Positions 54,203 to 62,678 of a stretch of 64,000 nucleotides of DNA are shown here, piece by piece. The notes under the pieces are model-generated. The model did not search any database and was not told the DNA's origin. It saw only the letters and a list, made by a program, of their open reading frames with translations. Each line of letters starts with the position of its first letter. Position 1 is the first letter of the stretch. This stretch comes from Candidatus Zymogenaceae bacterium. GTDB lineage: Bacteria > Desulfobacterota > Zymogenia > Zymogenales > Zymogenaceae. The position numbers and the translations under genes are program-made. The stretch is from the NCBI GenBank assembly GCA_016933535.1, contig JAFGAS010000072.1, positions 102,779-166,778 on the forward strand. The letters are read 5' to 3'.

Positions 54203-55381
54203 ATGGCCGATAAAATAGACCTGAGGCTTTCGAAAGACCAATTTCAGTACATAGGATCACTGTTGGACGGCGAAAAGATAAGCCTGTCGCCCTTCCTCCC
54301 CCCCGATGACAAGGCCCCCGTGTCCGAGGAAGGCCGAAAGGCCCTCGCGGACACAGGCGTGGTTACGGCCGGCGAGAAAATCGGCGCGAAATACAAGCAG
54401 ACGTTTTCGCTGCTGGCCGGGCCAACCGCGTTTACGTGGGTCATATACGGGGGTATCGGCCCCTATAATTCTTTCGTCATCTTCTTCCGCGACAAGAAAT
54501 CGGTCTGCCTGTTCGAGAGCGGGGATTCGTTCAGGATACAGGACCCGGCCCCGGCGGCCGAGCTCCTCATCATGCTCAACCAATATACGGGGACAAGCTT
54601 CTTTTCCGCCTCAACTGCCGCCGAGCAATTGTCCTTTGATGAGGCTGCGGTCCTCTTTGCCGTAATCGACCTCAGGAGAAGGCAGCTGTTGGCCGACATC
54701 CTGAAGGGCGCCCCGGGCGATCCGTCCCCGATGCCGCTCGACGTCATTGCCGAGTGGCTTTCCTTCGGCAAGCAGAACCGCCACTGGCTGGTGACCCGGC
54801 TCAGAGAATACCTCGTGCCGGCCGCCGTACCCTCCCGCGACGCGGTCGCCAAGGCGCTCTCGGCGCTTACCAAGAAACGCCTCGTAACCGAAAAGGACGG
54901 CAAATATATACCGTCAGAGGCGATGGAGATCGTATCAAACCGTTTCATGATCCTTGGCAATAACCTGACCATCTATTCCGGACGCGTAGGCGGGGATAAT
55001 GAGGTAACCCATTTGAAGATTGAGGTCACCGGCGCCAACCAATCCGACCTCATGCTGTGGGAGATAACCGATACGGACACGGTCAGTGTCTCGTTCCCCA
55101 GCCCGCTGGCCCTCACCTACATGCTTTCGCCTTTCCTGGACAGCCCCGATTTCATAAAGGACATCCAGGGCAAACCGCTCGCGGCGGCTGTAGAAACGGA
55201 CGAGGTGCCCTGTAAGAACTGCAAGATGCCGATTGCGCCCGATTCGAAGTTCTGTAAACACTGCGGCCGTGTAGTCGGCACGGACAATAAGAAACCCGAA
55301 GAGCGCACGTGCGCCGGGTGCGGGAGGAAGCTGCCTGCCGACGCGAAATTCTGCGACGGCTGCGGTAAGACGGCCGAATAA
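54203..55381 (+). CDS. Uncharacterised protein with C-terminal double zinc ribbon
   Basis: 392 aa. The first 330 residues have no recognised domain; they include AFTWVIYGGIGPYNSFVIFFRDK and a winged-helix-like stretch near 185-240 (AVAKALSALTKKRLVTEKDGKYIPS). The C-terminus has two CxxC-x10-CxxC ribbons (CKNCKMPIAPDSKFCKHC and CAGCGRKLPADAKFCDGC). No membrane helix is clear. It lies between the multi-pass protein and another zinc-ribbon protein. Function unknown. Confidence 0.7.
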   Translation: MADKIDLRLSKDQFQYIGSLLDGEKISLSPFLPPDDKAPVSEEGRKALADTGVVTAGEKIGAKYKQTFSLLAGPTAFTWVIYGGIGPYNSFVIFFRDKKSVCLFESGDSFRIQDPAPAAELLIMLNQYTGTSFFSASTAAEQLSFDEAAVLFAVIDLRRRQLLADILKGAPGDPSPMPLDVIAEWLSFGKQNRHWLVTRLREYLVPAAVPSRDAVAKALSALTKKRLVTEKDGKYIPSEAMEIVSNRFMILGNNLTIYSGRVGGDNEVTHLKIEVTGANQSDLMLWEITDTDTVSVSFPSPLALTYMLSPFLDSPDFIKDIQGKPLAAAVETDEVPCKNCKMPIAPDSKFCKHCGRVVGTDNKKPEERTCAGCGRKLPADAKFCDGCGKTAE

Positions 55382-55406
55382 CCATTACGAACTCTTGAGG
55401 TAGACG

Positions 55407-56228
55407 ATGCTCTGTCCGAAATGCGGCGAGAATAATCTTGACGACGCCCGCTTCTGCAAAAATTGCGGAACCCCCCTTGAAAAAACGGCTCCCACACCTC
55501 CGCCGCCCCCCGCGCCGACGCGTTCTCCCCTGGAGGGCCTCGGATCTCCGTCGGAAACGATGCCGACGCCGCAGACCTCGTTTACCGCCTCGACGCCAAA
55601 GACGCCGAAAACAAAGGCCGAGCCGGCAGCGGCCGCACCGCCTCCGCCGCCGCCAACAACGTCCCCGGCCGAAACCACGACCAAAACACCGCCTCCTCCA
55701 CCAACAACGGCCCCAACCGAGACAAAGACCGCCGATCCGCCGCCGCCATCGGTCGAGGTGACAGCTGACGTTACGCCGCCCCCTCCCCAGACGGCACCGC
55801 CTGTCGAGTCAGCGACTGTCTATTCGCCGCCACCCCCACCGCCGACCGTCGGTCAGGCGCCCGCTCCGGAAAAGAAATCGCAGAAAAAGCCGTTACTCGT
55901 GTGCCTGTCCATTGTCGGAATCGTCTTTCTGCTCTTCATGCTGCTCGTCATCGCCGCCATGTGTATGGGTAATACACATACGAGTCGTCTTTCCGGCCCC
56001 GGCGATTCGTACACCTTCACGGTGGACGTATCCGAGCCCGTCCAGGTCACATTCGAGGTGCCGGAGGACGTGCAGTTCAACGTCAACATCACCGGTCCCC
56101 AGGGCGATTTCGTCGGAGAATGGACCATAAATCCCTTCAATAATGTTTTCACGCTCAAGAGAAACGGCACCTACACGTTTCTCGTCTATTCGGTCAGCGG
56201 CTCGGGATGGTGGAAGGCAAAATGGTAG
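55407..56228 (+). CDS. Zinc-ribbon, proline-rich, single-span membrane protein
   Basis: 273 aa in four parts: an N-terminal zinc ribbon (CPKCGENNLDDARFCKNC, residues 3-20); a low-complexity Pro/Thr/Ala linker of about 125 residues rich in poly-proline; one membrane helix (LLVCLSIVGIVFLLFMLLVIAAM, about 163-185); and an outer beta-rich domain of about 80 residues with an SFTFTVDVSEPVQVTF-like pattern. GAGG lies upstream of the ATG. The linker could span a cell wall or act as a flexible tether. It is the last gene of the three-gene group; function unknown. Confidence 0.75.
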   Translation: MLCPKCGENNLDDARFCKNCGTPLEKTAPTPPPPPAPTRSPLEGLGSPSETMPTPQTSFTASTPKTPKTKAEPAAAAPPPPPPTTSPAETTTKTPPPPPTTAPTETKTADPPPPSVEVTADVTPPPPQTAPPVESATVYSPPPPPPTVGQAPAPEKKSQKKPLLVCLSIVGIVFLLFMLLVIAAMCMGNTHTSRLSGPGDSYTFTVDVSEPVQVTFEVPEDVQFNVNITGPQGDFVGEWTINPFNNVFTLKRNGTYTFLVYSVSGSGWWKAKW

Positions 56229-56689
56229 CGGGGGTAAAACGAAGGCGCTGAACAACCGCTCGGTATTATCGACCGATGGATCCCGCGATCCGAAATTACC
56301 TGAGGCTCTGCCGCAAATACATCAAAGAGACATCCGAGGAGGCCCGTATATGCTGTTCGGCAGCCTTTTCCGAGACCCAAACCGCCGTTAAGCTCCTTAT
56401 CTTCCCGGCCCTCACTACTTCCCGTCGAATTCCGCTTTCGCTACGGCCATCTATCTTCAACCGTAACCGAAGCTTTCCCTTCAACTCCTCCAAGAGATAT
56501 TCGGTCCCGTGCATTGGAAACGTTCATTGTCTCTTATACCTCATGATTTGAAGGCTGTTTTAGCTTTGTAAGGTTATTAATGCCGTTGAGGAATTGAACG
56601 GCACGGCAACGTATGAGGACGTGTCGCTCGACGTCAATGCCAAGGAACTTATTGCAGCTCACCATTGAACTGAATTCAACTTCTTTTCA
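56229..56689. other. Intergenic region at the end of the zinc-ribbon block
   Basis: No complete gene is visible. Around 56569-56669 a short frame reads AVEELNGTATYEDVSLDVNAK and ends in a stop; it looks like a scrap of a real protein, possibly the first strands of an ABC ATPase, but is too short to assign. The rest shows nothing I can support. Confidence 0.4.
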
Positions 56690-56837
56690 CATGACCAACG
56701 GACTACAGTTAAATAGGTCATGACGTACATTGAGGACACTGTACGTCCCTACAATTCCCTCAAATTCCCTGGAATTCCCTTCAATTCTTCTGTATGTCAT
56801 TTGCTCTAAAGATGTTACATAACACTTTCTGTAACAC
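56690..56837. repeat. Degenerate attachment scar, copy 3a
   Basis: GACCAACGGACTACAG and TAGGTCATGAC weakly match the tRNA-derived core of copy 3b. The phased part is clear: AATTCC repeats four times exactly 10 bp apart (56753, 56763, 56773 and AATTCT at 56783), then CATAACAC and TGTAACAC 12 bp apart (56818, 56830). It lies only 46 bp left of copy 3b, so it may be the residue of an element lost almost entirely. Confidence 0.65.
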
Positions 56838-56883
56838 TAAAGATAAGGAGTCGAGGTGTTCCCCAACTCCTTAGAGTATTTTG

Positions 56884-57043
56884 TCGCGCCCGGCAGGAAT
56901 TGAACCTGCGACCCACGGATTAGAAGTAGGTCATTCTTGACGATAATCTATTGACATCATTGTATTTTCAATTCCTTACGGTGGCCTGGAATACCCCAGA
57001 ATGCCCTGCAATACCCCAAATTTTGTAACACTTTTTGTAACAC
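56884..57043. repeat. tRNA-Arg attachment scar, copy 3b
   Basis: On the minus strand TTCTAATCCGTGGGTCGCAGG and the following T arm and acceptor strand form the 3' half of a tRNA with anticodon TCT (Arg). The 5' half is missing. Repeats AATACCC/AATGCCC lie at 56990, 57000 and 57010, exactly one helical turn apart; TGTAACAC lies at 57024 and 57036. It is the left boundary of the AT-richer lipocalin block. Confidence 0.8.
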
Positions 57044-57154
57044 TTTCGCGACCGCTTACTCTTACCTTTATTTATAAAAATATATCTCAAAAGTCGTTTT
57101 TGTCTAACAACACCGACTTTCTTTGATCGACTTGTTTGAGACCACTATCTTTGA

Positions 57155-57562
57155 TTAGATTAGCCATCTTGAAATCGCATAGCTCAGGAGCGCAGTAAGC
57201 GTGCAAAGACACATGCCCCAGACTATATCGGCTACGACGACGACCAATGGCCAGTTCTTAATTGTGGCCAGATTCGACAAATCATAGGTCGCATAGGTAA
57301 AGAACCCAAACAGGGCGCCCAGGACAGCGGCCTGTACCCATGAATTACTATTCACCGCCGGCCGAACGGCAAAGATGAGGATGCCCACAATAAATATCAA
57401 GTAGAACGTGATGGCCGCTGCCCAGTTGATGCTGGGACTGAGGATAAACCCAAGTTTTTTTCGGTAGAATCCCTTGGCGATAACACCCAGCCACAACATA
57501 TCAATCGCGAAAAATACCGGTACCGTCAATGCGTAAAGCTTAAGGTAAAATGTAATACTCAT
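57155..57562 (-). CDS. DUF2177 membrane protein
   Basis: 135 aa, four membrane spans. LYALTVPVFFAIDMLWLGVIAKGFY and GFFTYATYDLSNLATIKNWP are the family's conserved blocks. Function is unknown; members often lie with DUF1295, lipocalin and DUF2878 genes, as here. GAGGGGG precedes the ATG. It is the last gene of the leftward block (d), 54 bp after the DUF1295 gene. AT-rich codon use differs from the genes left of 56 kb. Confidence 0.85.
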   Translation of the reverse strand: MSITFYLKLYALTVPVFFAIDMLWLGVIAKGFYRKKLGFILSPSINWAAAITFYLIFIVGILIFAVRPAVNSNSWVQAAVLGALFGFFTYATYDLSNLATIKNWPLVVVVADIVWGMCLCTLTALLSYAISRWLI

Positions 57563-57616
57563 AGCAACCCCCTCTCTTATCGTTCTTCTTGGTTACGGTA
57601 TGCCGTTTGAAGTCTA

Positions 57617-58393
57617 TTATTTCCCAGAGAACCATGGAATCAAGACACTTGTCCGTCGTTTATATTCTTCAAAACCAGGGGTCTTCGCCATAAGTCGCTC
57701 AGTCATTGGAATCCCTGAGACGAAAACAATCATAAGTGTAATAGCTAGCGGGCCGACGAAACCGATCCACCCAGAGGGGACCGACAGCGCGATGATGAAT
57801 ATGCCCCACCACATTGTGATCTCCCCGAAATAGTTCGGGTGTCTCGTATAGCGCCAGAGTCCCCGATCCATGATGGTTCCCCGATTCTTTGGATTTGCCA
57901 GGAATTGGTCAAGCTGATAATCTCCCACGGACTCGAAGATGAACCCTGTTATCCAGATAAGAAGACCACACGCGTCCAGTATATTCAGGTTCCCGCCGCT
58001 CGTGCTGTTGATGATGAGAACGGGGCTGATGTTGACTAAAAGGATCGCCCCCTGGAGCAGGAAGACCTGGAGGTAGCTTCTCAGGATAAATAAACGGCCC
58101 CACTCTTCCCGCCATTTTCGATAACGCGGATCCTCCCCTCTGCCCCGGTTCCGACGAAAGATCCTTATCGATAGTCTGCTTCCCCAGATCAGGATGAGGA
58201 TGCAGGCAAGGAGCTGCCGCGGATAAAAATCACCGACAATCCACAGGGTTGACCAGGCAACGATGACAAACCCGAGCCCCCATGCGATATCGGCAATGCT
58301 GTTATCCTTGCGAATCAGAGCAATGATGAAGAGTCCCGTCATGTAGCCGAAGATGATGATCGCCGCGATCAAGAACGTATTTACTAGTTCCAT
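57617..58393 (-). CDS. DUF1295 / steroid 5-alpha-reductase-like membrane protein
   Basis: 258 aa, about six membrane spans. The C-terminal RGLWRYTRHPNYFGEITMWWG is the conserved motif shared with isoprenylcysteine methyltransferases and sterol reductases, which bind NADPH or SAM near that loop. Related bacterial proteins are thought to reduce double bonds in lipids or steroids; the substrate here is unknown. GGGGAGG precedes the ATG. It lies between the DUF2177 and acyltransferase genes. Confidence 0.88.
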   Translation of the reverse strand: MELVNTFLIAAIIIFGYMTGLFIIALIRKDNSIADIAWGLGFVIVAWSTLWIVGDFYPRQLLACILILIWGSRLSIRIFRRNRGRGEDPRYRKWREEWGRLFILRSYLQVFLLQGAILLVNISPVLIINSTSGGNLNILDACGLLIWITGFIFESVGDYQLDQFLANPKNRGTIMDRGLWRYTRHPNYFGEITMWWGIFIIALSVPSGWIGFVGPLAITLMIVFVSGIPMTERLMAKTPGFEEYKRRTSVLIPWFSGK

Positions 58394-58480
58394 TGAAACA
58401 CCTCCCCTTCCTTGTTTCCAACAAAGGCTTATTTCACAGGCGTAAGAACTCTTTCTCGTTGATACGATAAACGACCGAAT

Positions 58481-59254
58481 TTACCCGCGAGACAGGTTTT
58501 TCTCGAATCCCGACTTTATTATGTCCCTTATTCGTTTTACCGTGTCATCGATCCCGTCCCGGTCCTTGTGAGAAACTGACACCGGCCGATGGATTTTCAT
58601 AATGGCGCGACCGGGGAACAGCTTGAGGGTTCCGGGCGGAAGGATGGATCTCGTTCCCGAAATGGATACCGGGAGGATCGGCATACCCAGGTCCGTCGCC
58701 AGGATAAAAGCTCCCTTCTTGAAAAGACCGATTTCCCCCGTCTTGCTCCTCGTCCCCTCGGGTAAAATGACAACGGATGTCCCCTCCACAAGCTTTTTCT
58801 TGGCCGCCTCCAGGGAAGCGTAGGCGGCCTTTGGGCTGCTCCGATCTATGTATATGTTTCCGCCCATCTTTCCGGCAAATCCGAATACCGGGACTTTTCG
58901 TAGTTCCTTTTTCATTACCCATTTGATGTCAATGCCAAGCCAGCCGTAGAGAACAAAGATATCATATGAGCTTTGATGATTTGAGACAACAACGTATGAC
59001 TGTCCCTTCTTGATGTTCTGTCTGCCCAGGACGGTTACGCGCATCGGCGTAATATAGCTGTTAAATCGGGCCCACCAGACACCCGTCGTACGATGGGCGA
59101 CCTTGTCACCACAGAGGATTACGACGATGACGCCGAGAAAGACGAAAAAAGTAGTGGAGAGTACCAGAAAAGGGACGACGATCAACCACACGTAGATTTG
59201 ATATGTCCAGAAAACGATTAGATTTTCGCGGCGAAAGAATCTTTCTGAAACCAT
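58481..59254 (-). CDS. 1-acyl-sn-glycerol-3-phosphate acyltransferase (PlsC family)
   Basis: 257 aa. It transfers an acyl chain to lysophosphatidic acid in phospholipid synthesis. The catalytic NHQSSYD (HX4D), the GGNIYIDRSS block and the VVILPEGTRSKTG glycerol-phosphate site are all intact. One or two N-terminal membrane helices (about 14-50) anchor it. The ribosome-binding site is weak. In this accessory block it may be a second copy acting on a special lipid. Neighbouring DUF1295 supports a lipid theme. Confidence 0.9.
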   Translation of the reverse strand: MVSERFFRRENLIVFWTYQIYVWLIVVPFLVLSTTFFVFLGVIVVILCGDKVAHRTTGVWWARFNSYITPMRVTVLGRQNIKKGQSYVVVSNHQSSYDIFVLYGWLGIDIKWVMKKELRKVPVFGFAGKMGGNIYIDRSSPKAAYASLEAAKKKLVEGTSVVILPEGTRSKTGEIGLFKKGAFILATDLGMPILPVSISGTRSILPPGTLKLFPGRAIMKIHRPVSVSHKDRDGIDDTVKRIRDIIKSGFEKNLSRG

Positions 59255-59369
59255 TATATCAAACTCAACTAATAAATATTTCTATTTCCCATGGATACTT
59301 ACTAAAAGTCAATTGCCGAGTAGTAGCTGTTATTCAACGGAATAGGGCCATCATTCACTATATTGCATG

Positions 59370-60329
59370 TCACCGCCGGGGGCAGGGCGGTTGCAAAGCT
59401 GCAGCCCCCAGCGGGCGGGGATTGAGATAGGTTTGCTCTTTCAGATATGGCTGATCGTACTTCCTGACATAGTGATTCAGGAGAGTAACCGGGACAATCA
59501 GCGGGATGAACCCCCTACGGTATTCATCAATGACCTCCACGAGTTCCTGTTTCTCGTCAGTGGCGAGGTTCTTCTTGAAGTAGCCCATCACGTGGTGTAA
59601 GACGTTGGTGTGTTTAGCCGTCGAGGGCTTGAGCGCCATTGCCCCCATCAGGAGCTTCTCATATTGTCCGATGAGTTCACTTTTTGATAGTTCTGCCGAG
59701 TGCGCCACAAGGTATCCCATCTGCTTAAGATGCTTTGGGCTGTGCGCCATGAGAAGGAGTTTGTTCCTGGCGTGAAAATCAACGAGACTCCCGATCAGTT
59801 TCTTGTCTTCCACGATTTCACTATAACGCCGGTAAGTGTAGATACGGTCAATGAAGTCCTCCCGCAGAATCGGGTCGTAAAGCCGGCCGTCCTCTTCGGC
59901 GGGCGTCAGGGGAAAGTGCTCCATGAAGATACGGGCGAAAACACCAACACCCGATTTGCGAGGCACCCCGTCGTGGTCATATACCTTAACACGCTCCATC
60001 CCACTTGATGGAGAGTCGCTTTTAAAAATAAACCCGCAGAGGTTCTCTTTCTCGAGCTCGCGCACCCGGTTTCTGGCCCAGGTTTCCATGCGGTCCGTAT
60101 GGTCGACGCCAGTATTGCTCGTCACCAGGCGTGGTTTTTTTGGGTCACCCGTCAGTCGTAATGCTTCTCGCGGAATACCAAAACCGCATTCCACCTCCGG
60201 GCATACGGGCACGTACTTTACATACTTGCCCAAGGTATCCCGCAGGAAGCGGTCAAGCGAATGCCCGCCGTTATAGCGGACATTCTCACCGAGAAGACAG
60301 GTGCTTATGCCGATGCGGATCTGCTGCAT
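59370..60329 (-). CDS. DUF523-DUF1722 fusion protein (YbgA-like)
   Basis: 319 aa. The N-terminal DUF523 part (about 1-150) has ISTCLLGENVRYNGGH, VCPEVECGFGIPRE and the conserved Lys/Ser segment FKSDSPSSG with possible metal-binding cysteines. The C-terminal DUF1722 part (about 170-300) has LVDFHARNKLLLMAHSPKH and LNHYVRKYDQPYLKEQTYLNP. The two-domain form is widespread and often lies near photolyase and lipocalin genes. Its activity is unknown to me. The start at 60329 has a weak ribosome-binding site. Confidence 0.88.
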   Translation of the reverse strand: MQQIRIGISTCLLGENVRYNGGHSLDRFLRDTLGKYVKYVPVCPEVECGFGIPREALRLTGDPKKPRLVTSNTGVDHTDRMETWARNRVRELEKENLCGFIFKSDSPSSGMERVKVYDHDGVPRKSGVGVFARIFMEHFPLTPAEEDGRLYDPILREDFIDRIYTYRRYSEIVEDKKLIGSLVDFHARNKLLLMAHSPKHLKQMGYLVAHSAELSKSELIGQYEKLLMGAMALKPSTAKHTNVLHHVMGYFKKNLATDEKQELVEVIDEYRRGFIPLIVPVTLLNHYVRKYDQPYLKEQTYLNPRPLGAAALQPPCPRR

Positions 60330-60348
60330 GTTTTATACTTAAATACCT

Positions 60349-60732
60349 TCAGCTTCTCACGCCAATCAACGGGAGAACCTTGTCCAGGTGAAAAAAGATG
60401 AGATATTTGGGACCCGTCCTGTATTTCCCCTCCACTTCAGGGTTTTTCTTTCTGCGAATTTGTTCAATTAGCGGGCTGTCCTTCTCTTCACGTATCTTGG
60501 TAAGGTATAATCGCCGGCCTTCATTCCGGTTCGCCTCTTTAAAGAGATAAACCGCATGGGGGTTTGATTGGAGATTTGCATGGGTCAATTTCTCGGCAGC
60601 GATAAAGGCAACCGTTTCATCATCAAGAAAATGCGGTCTACCGTAGATAGCGGCATCGACACTTCCGTCGGCATCCGCAGTGGCAAGGACCCCGACTCCT
60701 TCTGTCTCCTCGAAATAATTACTTAGCTTCAT
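60349..60732 (-). CDS. Pyridoxamine 5'-phosphate oxidase-like (split-barrel FMN-binding) protein
   Basis: 127 aa. The VLATADADGSVDAAIYGRPHFLDDETVAFIA block and LQSNPHAVYLFKE are typical of small split-barrel flavoproteins that bind FMN or F420. It probably reduces a small molecule; it is not the vitamin B6 enzyme itself, which is longer. AGAGGAGAAGCGCCC precedes the ATG. It lies 19 bp upstream of the DUF523-DUF1722 gene and is likely cotranscribed. Confidence 0.85.
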   Translation of the reverse strand: MKLSNYFEETEGVGVLATADADGSVDAAIYGRPHFLDDETVAFIAAEKLTHANLQSNPHAVYLFKEANRNEGRRLYLTKIREEKDSPLIEQIRRKKNPEVEGKYRTGPKYLIFFHLDKVLPLIGVRS

Positions 60733-60840
60733 GGGCGCTTCTCCTCTATTTTAGCATATATTTTTTCGATAAGAAGCTTTTTTCTCACGGGTTTCGAAAA
60801 GATCATGAAATGTAAGCACAACAATCATGTGATTGTGAAC

Positions 60841-61005
60841 TGCCCCCGAGAACTGTACCAGTGTTTAAGTTAGTCCATAGGCATAAGTTTCTCTTTGAGC
60901 TCCTGAAGACCGAGGATGTATTGTTTCAGGAGCCGGTGGCTTGTAGCCAAGATGACTGTGCGACCTGATCGTGTTGTACTCCCGCCGCCTCTCTGTCAAG
61001 GCATC
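60841..61005 (-). mobile_element. IS3-family remnant A: transposase C-terminus and right end
   Basis: On the minus strand the frame reads RRREYNTIRSHSHLGYKPPAPE and continues to a TAA at 60865-60867, the C-terminus of an IS3-group OrfB (DDE transposase; normally REYNTIRPHSSLGYRPP). It is followed by ACACTGGTACAGTTCTCGGGGGCA, the probable terminal inverted repeat. The rest of the element is missing. Two further remnants lie at 61.3 and 63.3 kb in the same orientation. Confidence 0.85.
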
Positions 61006-61039
61006 AGAGCCCTATGTCCGCGTGCGGGGGTCTCACCTG

Positions 61040-61240
61040 CTATTTCAATAACCTCCATATGAATCCAACCAGGAATATGATCGCCCCGGAACCGGAAACG
61101 ATTACTCCAATCCAAAGGAAGTCAAGAACGAAAACGAATATGCTAATGAAACACAAAAGGCTACCGATTTCCATCAGTACGGTGCTGGTTTTGTGCGGCA
61201 GCTTTTTTACTGCATTTGGTTGTTTACTTCGTTTAGCCAT
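61040..61240 (-). CDS. Small two-span membrane protein
   Basis: 66 aa from the ATG at 61240; the frame extends to a TTG 24 codons upstream, inside IS-derived sequence. After a basic start (MAKRSKQPNAVKKLP) it has two hydrophobic helices (about 21-40 and 42-62) and ends WRLLK. I recognise no family. It lies between two IS remnants, so it may be a passenger or a chance frame, but the topology is coherent. Confidence 0.4.
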   Translation of the reverse strand: MAKRSKQPNAVKKLPHKTSTVLMEIGSLLCFISIFVFVLDFLWIGVIVSGSGAIIFLVGFIWRLLK

Positions 61241-61297
61241 AGACTGAAACCCATAAAGAGGATGGAAAGATATCTTGTGTTGACGCCTAACGTACTG

Positions 61298-61352
61298 TCC
61301 TGCCCCCGTCAACGATACCAGTGTTTAAGCTAGTGCATAGGCATGCGTTTCT
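61298..61352 (-). mobile_element. IS3-family remnant B: right end only
   Basis: CCTGCCCCCGTCAACGATACCAGTGTTTAAGC matches the end sequences of remnants A and C with few changes. Only about 20 bp of degenerate coding sequence remains, including a shifted stop. Same orientation as A and C. Confidence 0.7.
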
Positions 61353-61414
61353 TTTGAGACCCAGAGGAACGGGGAATATGGTCTCTTGTGTAGAACCATA
61401 CCTGGCTTGCCTGG

Positions 61415-61942
61415 TCATGAATTATCTCCCCTGCTTTGAAGTCGCACAGCCAGCCAGACCAGAATCGGACTCATAATCCCCCAGCCCACTGCCAGGATAG
61501 CGATCCCGAGGACATCCGGCACTGACAGAGTAGCCCCCAACAGGGCACCGCTATAGTAAGCACAGCTCCCTCCGACGGCACCGAAAACAGCCGCGATTAA
61601 GTAGCGTCCCTTGAGCCATGCCAGTGAGACATTGATGGTAGCTGCAAAATTGAGCCAGAGAGATATCATCCAGGGCTGACTGAACGGCTCGGGCAAAATA
61701 TGTCCGCGCGGAGTGACTATTCCAGCGGCCGACAGCGCCGTATCGAAGCAGAAGCCGAGGGTTCCGGCCGCAAACAACAAAATCAGCTCACCGCGGCGGT
61801 TATCTATGAGCACTAAATGAAGCGCAAGCGTTAGCGCCACCGCCAGCGGCCCATACCAATCGTTCCCCCTTGCAGCCCCCAGCACAGCTATGAACCAAGA
61901 CGCCTGAAAGAGAACAATGTTGATGAGCTTCCTTCCCATCAT
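61415..61942 (-). CDS. DUF2878 membrane protein
   Basis: 175 aa, with about five to six membrane spans. LINIVLFQASWFIAVLGAARG, GTLGFCFDTALSAAGIVTP and PWMISLWLNFAATINVSLAWL are conserved in DUF2878. The role is unknown; members travel with lipocalin, DUF1295 and DUF523 genes. Two adjacent ATGs (61942, 61939) are possible starts after CGGGGC, the second better spaced. It lies 18 bp downstream of the lipocalin gene and is probably cotranscribed. Confidence 0.83.
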   Translation of the reverse strand: MMGRKLINIVLFQASWFIAVLGAARGNDWYGPLAVALTLALHLVLIDNRRGELILLFAAGTLGFCFDTALSAAGIVTPRGHILPEPFSQPWMISLWLNFAATINVSLAWLKGRYLIAAVFGAVGGSCAYYSGALLGATLSVPDVLGIAILAVGWGIMSPILVWLAVRLQSRGDNS

Positions 61943-61959
61943 GCCCCGAGTCTTAAAGA

Positions 61960-62496
61960 TTAAGGCCAATCTTGGGGAACCTTGATCAGTTTCGATGTGT
62001 CATATCCCTGTGCTTTAATCATATCCACGATACGAGAATAGTCCGCTTCGGGAATTTCAGGCTTTCGGGCCATAATCCATACGTAGTCCCGTTTGTTGCG
62101 AGCCACAACGGTCAGAGTATAGTCGTCAGTCAAATAGGTTATCAGATATTCGGCCTTGAGCGGCCAAATAAAACGCATTCCCCATGTAGAGTTGGTAGTT
62201 GTATTGACAATGAAGCCGCGTGGTTTATAGGTCTTGAGCGGGCCGTCGAAAGCCCCCTTCCGGAAGGTGAATGTTGTGGCGATTGTGCCGTCTGCATCAA
62301 GCCGATATGATTCGACTGCATTGTATGCTCCGATCTCAAGAGAGGTCGGGATGCAGGCGATAACGTACCAGTCCCCCATGAAGCGCTGGATATTAACATA
62401 GTCGACTGTTTTAAGGGGCGGGTGAGTTGCGCCGCACGCGGACAGAGACATTGTCAGCCCCAACATAGCCGTGAGAACAACAAAAATCTTACACAT
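61960..62496 (-). CDS. Lipocalin family lipoprotein (Blc-like), copy 1
   Basis: 178 aa. The signal peptide ends in a lipobox (MSLSAC, Cys about 21), so it is a lipoprotein. The mature barrel has the lipocalin N-terminal motif MGDWYVIACIP and the Blc-type segments FRKGAFDGP, YLITYLTDDYTLTVVARNKRDYVWIMARKP. Blc proteins bind lysophospholipids or fatty acids in the outer membrane. GAGGAG precedes the ATG. A second, more typical copy lies 182 bp upstream. Confidence 0.92.
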   Translation of the reverse strand: MCKIFVVLTAMLGLTMSLSACGATHPPLKTVDYVNIQRFMGDWYVIACIPTSLEIGAYNAVESYRLDADGTIATTFTFRKGAFDGPLKTYKPRGFIVNTTTNSTWGMRFIWPLKAEYLITYLTDDYTLTVVARNKRDYVWIMARKPEIPEADYSRIVDMIKAQGYDTSKLIKVPQDWP

Positions 62497-62678
62497 TTCT
62501 TAGTTCTCCTCGTGACTTTGTTTGCTACTTAAACGCCGCACCTTACTCAAAAATTCGTATTTAGCGGCTCATTTACCCCTCCTTCGTCTATCCTTATACT
62601 TCTCTCCCAATCATTTTGTTTCAGCTTGTTTTTCTTACTTTTCCAATCAATTCAACAGTTCAATTCATAATAAAGGAT

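Noticed and set aside
56569..56669. Pseudogene of an ABC ATPase
   Set aside because: About 30 codons look protein-like, but the match to ATPase N-termini is too short to call.
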